NCBI RefSeq assembly: GCF_040807025.1
Contig: NC_090951.1
Location: 4,402,001-4,466,000, forward strand
Reading direction: 5' to 3'
Origin: Struthio camelus
Taxonomy: Eukaryota; Chordata; Aves; Struthioniformes; Struthionidae
DNA: 64,000 nt
Of the stretch, positions 30,101 through 40,075 are shown piece after piece. Under the pieces are notes generated by a model, which worked only from the letters and a program-made list of their open reading frames with translations, made no database searches and was not told the origin of the DNA. A program made the position numbers and the translations under genes. Within the stretch, counting starts at the first letter, position 1, and every line of letters starts with the position of its first letter.

Positions 30101-33100
30101 ACCGTTTCATCACATTTCTATTCTTTGTAATAGAGCTAAAACCAAGGAACCTTTTAGAAATAATGCTGTAGCAAGCAAAGAGAGATGCATTCGCTGACAC
30201 CGGTCTCTCAAAACACCACATACCTCAGAGGAGCAAGCAGGGGGCGAGCAGAGATGCCATGTGAAGTTTATTTCTGTTTCCAGGCCCATGCGATTGCTGG
30301 GCACAGGGCAGCTGTACTTGCATCCATGCGACCTTTCCAATGGAAACAGGAAAAAATCCATCAGCAACAGCATAACTCATGGCACAGGCCTCACCATGTC
30401 ATTTTCTGGGCGTTGGATAGGGATGAGATTGCTTTTATTCCGACTGCCATTGAATTTTGGGTTTAGTGTGCACAACATTATACGTCTCACTCTGTTGGCA
30501 GCCACGGTGTTTGTTTTTTTTAGGCTGTGAACACCTGCAGCCAAAAGCTGAGGTAGGTCCATCAACTGCAGTGAGATTGTGCCGGTTTATACCACCATCT
30601 GCCATGATGGTTGAGTGTGTCTTGAAAAGCGACTGTCCCATTCAAACCCTGGACAAATCAGCTACAGTTTCAGTGGTGTGGACAACTTATGTGCAAGATT
30701 ACAGTCTGAGCCAAGTGTTCAAGTGCTGTAAATCCAAAACAGAATAATGATTTTCGTTCATTAGGGAAAAAGATATTTTTGAGATAAAATTTTGCTTTAA
30801 GAGGGCAAAGTCATTCATGTGGCCAAAAAATTGGGCTAGGATTGCACATTTTATTTCCCAGATAACCAGAACAAGTTATACAGGTTCTCCAAGACATCAA
30901 AGCCAAGATATCAAAAGGTTCATTATAAATTGTGCCTAATAATGCCATGCTTCTATCACAATTAGAAGTATTCCATTATAATTTTTGTTAGCACATAACG
31001 CTGCCTGAATAGCAGCTGCTGTGCATCCCCACACCCTGCCACACCAAAAGTCATGGTAACGCAGCAGGGGCTCTCTAGGACCGTTTGGAGGGGGTTTCCA
31101 TTAAGCAAAATATCATCACACAGCAACAGCCCACCAGCTTCCCAGCACTGAAAAAGTGTTTCAAGTGAAACACTCAGTATTTACACTGGACACGCTCTCA
31201 TATTTCCATGGAAGAGCTAAAATTTTCCAAGGAAACAGGCGACTCCTTACTTAAGGAGTAGTGTCAGATGTTCAACTTTTCCACCAGAAAAAAGTTTTTG
31301 TCAGAAAATGGCCATCTCCAGGATCATTACTGCTACAGCAGGCACCAAAGCTCTCTGACCTGTTCATCTCCCTTTAGTCCTGCACACAGTGGCTCCTTCT
31401 TGCTTTGCTGTCCGTCAACAAAACCCATCTGGCGTCTCAGGGCTGATAGATCACACACTGAGAAGACCACTGAGCTACTTTTACCTGCTCTGCATTGAAG
31501 GAGTGTCCCAAATTAAGTTATTTTTGGAAGTGTACCAGGAAATCTCATCTTACCTTTCAAAAATAAATCTCAGATTAATCGCAATGGACATTGTGTCAAA
31601 GAAGAAAAGATAGGTGTAAAGGAAAGTATAAAACTGGTGAGATGAAATGTGCAATATGCAGCTATTTTTTATTTGTATCCTTTGATGACTGTTCCTCAAT
31701 AGGAAGTTTTAGTTGGAAATCGTCCACACAATGAACGTGAGAGTCCGGCGTGATGTTTTGGGTGTAGTTTCTAACAGTTGGCTTGCTAAGCAGGTAACAT
31801 CTCTTTCTTTGCTTCCAAAACTGTGAGTCAGGCTGTGTACAGACACCCAGCGTGAGTAAAAGCCTGATGAAGAAAAATCCAGAAAGATTCAAAGCGTGAT
31901 GCCTTTTTTTGTCTCATGGCATGGCAGTAGCCTCTTTGGCTCAAAGAGCTCATATTAAAGACTTTCCTCTGGATGTTCAGAGTATTTGAGCTCTTGCTTT
32001 CATTGAGATAAGGTAAAAATAACAAAAAATTAAATAATCAAATTGGCCTACAAAGAAGTGTAATGACTTCTTCTACATTATTGTAAAGATGCTTCACTTC
32101 TGCCCTTCCTGCTCTTGAAGGAAATAATTGGCCTCATTAATAGGAAGAAACGTTATCTTTCCTCTTCTCAGCCTGCCTGCCCACAACCCATATCTCACTG
32201 ACCCAGAACAAGATGGGCTCCCACTGACAGCAGTACCTGGAGGCTGGTTTCACATTCCTAGCTCGTTTTCCATGGCATACCATGAAGACCTCCATGTCTG
32301 CTATTGAAAGGGTCAGGCACAGCAATAGTTATGTCATGGTCTGCTGTGACTCAGTATCTTAATTTTCTTAAAACCGTATTTTATTCTCTCTTGTATCTTT
32401 ATCAGCTACCCAATGCAGATGCAACTACACACATACACCAAAAGCACTAACCTTCATCCCCCTGCCCCTGCTACAATGATGAGCCGGTGAACAGTTGTCT
32501 CAACTGATATGGGACAGAAGAGTGACTAGTCATCCGATGGGATCTGACCAGCAGTCAGACCCACCACACTCATATCCTGTTGCCTGCAGTTAAGACACAC
32601 CTGACAACATCATCCTCATTTTTGCTGTGCATCACAGGCCATCTCTCACAATGCCTTGACTCTGAATTTGGAGTAGCAAATGTCTTTCCAGCCCCTTAAC
32701 TCCTGTTCCTGATATAAAATGGGTTAAGACACCAAGGGGCCATGCTGCTTTATGCAATGGCGTCAGAGTGCAAGGTGTGATGCCACCCCGTCACCAGCTA
32801 AATCACTTCCCCCAAGCCACCTCACTACTACCAGACTAATGGGGCGTAACAAGGGGTTATTATGTTTAGAAAGAGCCACTGCAGTGCCCGGAGGGGCACG
32901 TTCAGTGGATTTGCTCTACTGAAGCTCCAAATGACTCAGCGTCCCAACATTGCTCCATACCAGCCCTCCAGACTTCTGCAGTTACTTTACTGATGAGCCT
33001 AAAGCAGAACCCAATAAAATAAACGAGGAAATGATCATCGGCATATTCACAATTTAGTAAGCGGATGTTACAAAACAGAGTATCTCATGTATGTGAATCA

Positions 33101-36100
33101 GAGGCAGTGTGCTGCTCACAGACCAGGCCCTGCATGGCTTCCTATGACGCCTAGTTGTTTCTTTTTAGCCATCCGATATCCTCCAGTTAACTGTGAGGAC
33201 CAGCCATGATCCACACCAAGCGTTGCTGTGCTTTTGTTCTCAATGTCAGGTGTAATGGCACATCCATCAGAAGCCATCCACATGCCTTGATGCCATCTCC
33301 TGTCCTGCTTCCTCCATGATGCAAACCTGTTATCCTGTAAAGAGCTCCATGCTGACCTACCTCCGTGGCTTTGCAGCGTATGCTTGGGTTCTCTGATGTC
33401 TAATAAGCTGTCAGCTCTGAGTACATCTTGTCCAGGGCTGGGGCATTAATGACAGCTCTTTCTGAGGGGGAACGGACTAGATTTGAACTTTCCCTAAAAT
33501 ATGTTGCCTTTTGTTAAGTGGGGAGCATTTACAGAAGCTTTCTTTTCTACCCTGCCACCGGTTTTCATTAATATGTTGGAAAATAACTTCTTTGAGACTG
33601 CTAGCCCTCTGTCAAATTTGAGTTAAGTCAGCAAAGTTATTCCAGTGACGTTAGTCATCGAGACAATTATACATGTACAAACATAGCACGAGCACATGAG
33701 CTAAGCCAAGCTAAAGAATGATATATCCCAAACAAGAGATGACATGAATTTTGCATCTAATTCAGGACTTGGTCCACTGGTCCTTTCCCATCCTCTAGTG
33801 ATAAGGGAGCAGAAGCAGGTATTGCCTGAAAATAAAGGTAATAAAGAGCTGCTAGGAATACCGGATGCTACAGTGGTTGCTAATAGACATCAGCCATTTA
33901 CCGTTTGCCACCTTCAGGAGCGAAAGCCTCACCTTCCCTGCACCTCGTCCTCCGTGGCAGACCTGGGACCTTTTTTTGACCCTGCTGGAGTCAGGGTCAG
34001 AGCAGCCTCGGGGCCGGGCCATGCTCCCCTGCCTTCACCCTCAATGCATTTACAGCTGCAGCTCCAGCTGTTGCAAGGGAAACCAGGGGCTCCAGCCACC
34101 ACTGCTCTCCTTAGCCCAGTGTTGCTCGGGGAAAGCCACTCACCTGGATGGTGTCCAGGAGCTGACACTCTCTTAGGGTGCCAGGAAAACCAAGCTGATT
34201 TCTGTCGATTTTCCATGGACATCATGATTAAATACAGAGCTGGACGGTTTATCCTCACTGGGGTGTTGCCATTGTCAGTACTCAAGGAAATCTACATTCT
34301 CCTGGCAAAGGACAAATCAAGACCTGGCTACTCTAAAGCCTTTAATGCAGATCATGGTGCCCTCTAAATGTAAGGCTGAGGGGCTTGGCAAGGGGAGGTG
34401 GTATACTTCATGCAGAAAACCTGGATTTGTTCCTACATTTCCCCATGAAAACCAATGTGATCAAAACTGGGGTTTGTATGCAAATGCTGAGCAGGCAAAC
34501 ACAGAGCAGAGGTGCAATGACTGGCCTGGGCCCTGGCTCAAACACGGTCCCATAAACAAGATCCTGACAGCATGCTGCAGCTTTCTTTTGGAAATGGGAT
34601 ATGCGTCTTTGCAACCTTTCCAGTGCTGGGTTCCTGTCCCAATCAAAACAGCTGTGGAAATCTGCAGTAATTTTCAGTACACTCTAACCTCATTAAAAAG
34701 GAATCCATGATTCATTTTTGCTTCCTCTTCTAACAGTTTTCTTGCTACCCTGCTCTCCCAGAATAAACCTCCCTGACCATTAACATGACTGAGCACTCTC
34801 AGAGCAGAGATCTCAGTGCACAAATGCAGTGATAGATTCGGGTTGATTTTAGTTTCCTCCCTTCAGAGAGAGGTGGAGAGCTGCAGCCTACAATCTAGAT
34901 AGGAAAATATTCTCAACAAATGAGAAAAGGAGGAGCGCCACTTTCCTGGCTGCTTTTAATTAAAGGCGGAGATTACAAAAGCCTGGGCTGGTTGGCGGCC
35001 GGTAATGAGAAGGGACAGGAGATCTCAGTACAAAGTGGTTGTCAGCTTTGCTCAGTGGGGCTTTGATGAGAAATTCCTGTCTGCTGAAATTGCTATGTCC
35101 CAAGGGCTGGTAGGAGGTGCTGGTGGGAACAGGACCAGAGGCAGAACTTCAATCTGTTTTGCACTCCCCCAGACATGGAAAAGACTCCTCTACCTACCTC
35201 CCGAAATGGAGATTTAGGAGCTGTGTTCCCACCAGCACGAGGCAGCTAGCACAAGCCATAAAGCCTCATGGCAAACATGCAGGCGAGAGCGTGTGCCTTA
35301 ACACACGAAGACATTTACGCTAGCTCTGCGAACGAGGTGGTCACAGGGGCCATCTGCTTGTTGGTGGCCAAGCAGAAAGCTGGTGGTGTCCATCACCAGC
35401 ATTAACAGCAGAGGCTGAGTTTGTGTCTGGGCTCATCATTCCATGGCAATTTTTCAAACCACTCTTTACTACAAGAACAGGACTTAATTCTTAACTTAAG
35501 AGCTTCCTGCATTTTAATAGATGCCTTACTTCACTGGTAACATCCAAATATTCTGGGTTTTGTCCTGCAGCAGCTATTAAATACACGTTAATTTTTTTCA
35601 CATCTGAGTGACTAAGCAGTGCCCAGGGAGGGCCACCACCACCCATAGCAATTGTTGAGGTGACCTGTTTGCTGGCAGAAAACACTTGAAGGAATGTGGT
35701 CTCTACCTACAAGAGCAGACCCAAAGTTGATGCAAAAGGCCAAAGTGCTAGCTGCTGTTGGTGTATGTGTCTTTGTGATATTTGACCAGTTGAGTGAGAT
35801 GTTCCACTTCATTTTCTTTGAGGAAGGCCCACTTGGAAGAAATCAACATGAAGAGGTAGAAAAAACGACCTCGTTCTCCCAGTGAACTGGAAAGACACCC
35901 AATAATTTCAAGGAGCCTGAATGTTAGCTTAGGAAAAGCTGGACTACCGTTGCTGCCCTTTCCTGGTGAGAAATTTCCTTTACATTGCATTTACCTGAAA
36001 CGGAGAATATCGCAGTCTGGTATCTCACAGCAGATGATTTTCCTGATGGGAGACAGAGCCAGTGGTGACTTCTCCACCAAGCGCTTTCAGGGAAAGAGTG

Positions 36101-36471
36101 AAATCTGCCCTCGGCATTTTTAGACAATTTCAGCATCGGGAACGTGCCTGCAAGAGCCCTCAGTAGGAGCTGCCTGGAGCAGGTTTGGAGGACACAGACT
36201 GATCTCCTACACCCTGGAGACAGGCGGGCACTACGAGGAAAGAGAAAACTGGCTGAATGCAGGCTTGCTAGCATCTCCATGCCAATACAGCTCTCAGCTC
36301 TGTCAGCAAGGAATATTTACCCTAGGACTCACAGTGCGCCTTTTCTCTTCATGTTGGAAAGGATCCAGGGTCAAAAAGAAAAACCCGAAGAGGAACATCT
36401 ACTCCGTGTTCCCAGAAAGGGGCCTCCACCTGCACTGCCGGCTGGGACCAGAACACTACAATCGAACGCTG

Positions 36472-36513
36472 CACACTTTCAAGCCCTGTGTGCACACTTT
36501 CAAGCCCTGTGTG
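36472..36513. repeat. perfect 21-bp tandem duplication
   Basis: The 21-mer CACACTTTCAAGCCCTGTGTG occurs twice head to tail at 36472-36492 and 36493-36513 with no mismatch. The unit itself starts CACAC and ends GTGTG, so each copy is a small inverted repeat. Absence of divergence suggests a recent duplication. Confidence 0.95.
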
Positions 36514-37471
36514 CTAATTATTAAATTAACTGCTCAGAGCTAAAAGCTTTCACACGCACACGGAGCCCTTACAAACACCGGGGTTTGGCTTAAAGGAGGA
36601 AGGGAGCCGAGTAACGAGAAATGAGAAGTCATTTAGGACCACCTAAGTGGCAGCAGCCTCCAGTGGCCTGCCTGTCTGCTGCTGTAGCGCTCGGCCGGCT
36701 GCAACGGCAGTGCAGGGGCATGGGCAAATTATCTGCTGGTGACAAGACTGAGCCTTTTATTTCTGGTAGAATAAAGCTCTTCTTTGGGGGAAGAAAGGGA
36801 AAATGTGTTTGTGGTGGGTCCAAGCATTGGGACAACCTCACATCTGGGCTTCCACTCACCCCTCTGGTTTGTGGGGCCTGGCTTTCACTCCATGCTCGGG
36901 CAAAACTGTCCTCATATTTGACCAAAAAATGAGGTCTTAGACTCTGGTCCCAGTTGTCCTCATAGTCCCTGGTTCTGCAACCTTCCTTTTGCCCCATTCA
37001 CCTCTTCCTCCCACCCCTGCGCTGTGGGAAAAGCCTCCCTGATCAGCAGCTCTGCCTCAAATCTCTGCTTTTTCTTTTTTAATTGACAATCCCTTTCAAT
37101 TTCAGCTGAAAAAATTATCCCTCTTTTTGCCTACACTAAACCTCAGTCTCTACCATAAGCCAACAAATGCCAGTTACACACTATGGAAAATGTTTTTTCT
37201 AAAATCCACTTAAAATTTTCCATTAATGCTTTTCAATGCCAACACATTTTTAAGAAGTCAGTTTTCAAACATGAAAAGAAATGACTGAAACAACTGCATT
37301 TCCGATCTGAAAAACTCTGAAAATGTTTTTTTGGGGCAGCTTGATCAACAAAACCACTTTTCACTTACAACCGCCTCGACAGAAAACCGAGGGCCAACTC
37401 TCACTCCGTTTTGCTCCTTACTGCGATAAAAGCTCTCTGGGGGGAGAGGCTGTTTGCATAAACTTTATGCT

Positions 37472-37530
37472 TTTTTTTTTATTATTTTTTTCCCCTTTTT
37501 TTTTTTCCTTCTTCTTTTTTTTCCCCCCCT
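37472..37530 (+). repeat. T-rich and C-rich low-complexity tract
   Basis: T10, T6, C4T11, TTCTTC, T8 and C6 blocks in succession, just left of the CpG-dense patch. Confidence 0.9.
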
Positions 37531-37576
37531 CCAAAAGTCAGTTTGGCAATGAAAAAAAACTGGATCAGTTTGCAAG

Positions 37577-37800
37577 TCGGTTGCCCACGGGTGCCCCGCT
37601 GCTGACCCGCGGGCTGCCCGGCGTGCGGGTGCCGGCCGGCTGCTCTGCTCCACACCAGCCGCCTCGGCAGGCGTCGACATGCCGCGGCCGTTTTCCTCCT
37701 GGGCAAGCTGCCGCCCTCGAGCACGCTGACCGGCTTTGCCGACCGGAGACGTCGGCCCAGCTCCAAGCCTGCGTTTCGGCCGTGAAAGGCTGGCACACGC
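37577..37800. promoter_or_regulatory. compact CpG-dense patch in the intergenic region
   Basis: By hand count there are about 28 CpG dinucleotides in some 225 bp, against a CpG-poor surrounding. Poly-T/poly-C tracts lie on the left (37472-37530) and a (GA)n tract on the right (37824-37846). Vertebrate CpG clusters of this density usually escape methylation and often mark promoters or enhancers. No known exon is recognisable on either side, so the role is inferred only. Confidence 0.45.
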
Positions 37801-37823
37801 AAGATGAGGGGGAAAAAAATAAA

Positions 37824-37846
37824 AGAGAGAGAGAGAGAAAGAGAGA
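37824..37846 (+). repeat. (GA)n microsatellite
   Basis: GAGAGAGAGAGAGAAAGAGAGA, flanking the CpG-dense patch on the right. GA repeats can act as GAGA-type sites, but here only the repeat itself is supported. Confidence 0.9.
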
Positions 37847-38501
37847 ACACATACCCAATTCTGCATTACTGTGCATAAAAAAGACCTGCCTTACAAATCC
37901 TCCTAACATTTATGTTCCCAATGTATGAATTATTAATATTTAGTATCTGTGACTCACTAATATTTACTCTGGGAAGTATTTTTGTAAAGTTTGACCGGTT
38001 TTCTCGATATAGGAGCTAATGGAGGCTCGTGTTGTTAACAGCCAGGGAGCCCTCCCTGAACAAACTTTTCTGGTTACTGTTTAAACTGGGCTGCTGGGAT
38101 CTTTTCTGACCCTGAACCTCTAACGCTGCAGCACCAAGGCTGGCCCGGATCTGCTGATGGCTCTGCTGAGACGGAGCTAATTTTAAATCTGGATCTCAAG
38201 GCAAAGGAAAAACCTCTCTTTTACTGGCAGAACTGTCACAGTCGAACGCAGTGTTCAGATTACGGGAACAGACTGCGAGAGAACACACACACAATCCCTT
38301 TTTTGGCCACTTGGCATTAATTTTATCTGAAGTCATGGATTATATAAGAAAGGAGCGGAGACCTCACACAAGTTTCTTCTCCGCCAGTGAAAGACACCCT
38401 GGTGCCAGGAAGCCCTCTGCGCCGAGCGCGCGGCGGGGAGCCGGCCACCTCCGCACTGGGACATGGACCACCGCGATGTGCTGTGCAGTTGGGGACATCC
38501 C

Positions 38502-38517
38502 CAGCGCCCCCTGCGGT
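38502..38517 (-). promoter_or_regulatory. CTCF-like motif
   Basis: CAGCGCCCCCTGCGGT matches the reverse complement of the CTCF core (YRSYGCCMYCTRSTGG) at 14 of 16 positions, including the invariant GCCCCCT-type block. It sits in a second small CpG-rich cluster (38420-38530), about 7.4 kb past the CRISPLD2 stop codon. Occupancy cannot be judged from sequence. Confidence 0.4.
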
Positions 38518-38865
38518 GGGGTCCCCCAGCACCCATCACCAGCACAGAGCAACCTAGCCTCAACTGGCCCTATGCAGCAGGAGAAAGTTAATTTTTGGTT
38601 TCACAGGACAAGTCAATTCAAAGCAGAACAGCTATTGCTGGCTTATTGCTCCTACCTTCCTGCCTGGGGGGCAGAGACTGTGCTGGAGAACCAAGACTCG
38701 TCAGAGAGGGAAAAAAGATGTGTTTGACCACAGATTTTTCCATCAGACCTTCCATTCCTGCCATAGTCCCATCTGTGGACGCGTTTTCAGAGCTACGTCC
38801 TGAGCTGTCCACAATACCAGCCATAGCTTACTTCTTAAGTACTTTTTTCCTGTCTTTCTTAGGAG

Positions 38866-40075
38866 CTATTGTCCAGTGTTTTTGCAAAAACCTCTAATGA
38901 TGGCCTGAAGTGACTGCGCAGTCTGTCTCTTCCAGTGAGAGAGCTTTCCTAATGTTCGTTCTCAACGTTTCCTATTGCAATTTAAGGCCACTACTCACTG
39001 CTCAGCCAGTCCACTTTGGGCTTGAAGATCAGACGGTCTCTCCTCTGTGCAGTACCTTCTGCAAGAGCATATTCTGCAGGAGTCACATCCCTCCCCCTCT
39101 TTGTTATGCTTGAACAATCCCTCCTCAGAGGGATTTATCAGAGACTGTTTCAGTTCTCAGATCACTGCTTTCTTCTGGACTTTCCGCAGCTCATTGCATA
39201 GTTTTCAGTCAGTAGTGTCCAAAACCAGGCACTCTACTGAACATGAGACCTTAGCAGCGCCGAGGAAAGCTAAGAAAGAGATTCCTTGCGTGTCGTGCAG
39301 GCTGTATCCCCCTTTGCACATCTGAGATGGTATTTACCTCCTTGGCCATAGCGTGATGCTGTTGACTCTTGTTTATCTCAGTCTGGCTGAGCTACTACCT
39401 TACTGGTGGTTCTCCATCCTGGATTTGTGTCTTTTGTTATTCCTTGTATTTATCCCTTCTGAGCATCAGCCTATTTTTGCAGGCTGCTTCTCCAGCTTTT
39501 AGAGTGATTTTTGAATTGAAGCCTTATCCTTCAGCCCACTCCCAGTCCTCCTCAGCTCTGTGCCATCCACAGATTTAATAAGCTTATTGTCTATTCCGCT
39601 GGGCACTTTTTTAATGAAAACACTGATCAGAATCAGGCTAAAACCTTATCCGGAGGGCAGTACTGCATGGACTTAAATAGATGAAATGAAATAGATTTTC
39701 ACTGCGGACCACGAGAAATACTCTCCAGACACAGTTACTGATCTGTCTTGGAGCCACCTTGCATTCATCTAAATCATATTTTGGTTATAAGCACATCAAG
39801 TGAGACAGTGTCAAAAGCCATACTGCAGTCAATCTGTATCAGATTTTACTGTTTCTTTCCTACTCACAAGGCCTGTTACGCTGTTAGAAAAGGAAGTTGG
39901 GCTGCTTTTATGACCTGTTCCTGACAATAACCATATCGAACACCTACTCCTAGCTTTCCTTTCTTCCCATTGCTCACCAATATTTTGATTACTTGCTCCA
40001 GATTTTTCTTGTTTTTCTCTTTTATAGACTAATCTATAATTCCTTCCCTTGAGCCAAGCCATTCACATCTTTCTA
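38866..40075 (-). mobile_element. degraded CR1-family LINE relic (3' part), antisense on + strand
   Basis: The + strand follows, block by block, the reverse complement of the 3' part of amniote CR1 LINEs as I remember them: an AAACCTCTAATGATGG-like start, TTCCTAATG, TTTAAGGCCACTACTC, CCTCCTCAGAG, TGGACTTTCCGCAGCTC, GTCCAAAACCAGGCACTCTAC, a GTGCCATCCACAGATTTAATAAG block, AGTGTCAAAAGCCATACTGCAG, CTGTTACGCTGTTAGAAAAG, CTGTTCCTGACAATAACC and ACTTGCTCCAGATTTTTC. Order and spacing are preserved over about 1.2 kb, with many substitutions and small gaps. The terminal octamer repeats and first CR1 segment are missing or unrecognisable. No reverse transcriptase frame survives. It is a very old, inactive insertion. 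Confidence 0.8.

Larger units (their letters stand above)
16713..37471. other. intergenic stretch, no gene recognised
   Basis: No convincing exon on either strand. The longest open frame is 33744-34367 (207 codons, + strand); it has no recognisable domain and is treated as chance. Simple tracts include a purine-rich run at 17935-18045, A17 at 21196-21212, the AT repeat at 24.1 kb and A18 at 29279-29296. A moderately CpG-rich patch lies at 27880-28030. The 36.47-kb tandem duplication is listed separately. Confidence 0.6.

Noticed and set aside
37323-37928. 201-codon + strand ORF across the CpG-dense patch
   Set aside because: It begins with a poly-Phe stretch from T-runs and ends in a GA-repeat translation; openness is explained by low complexity and high GC.
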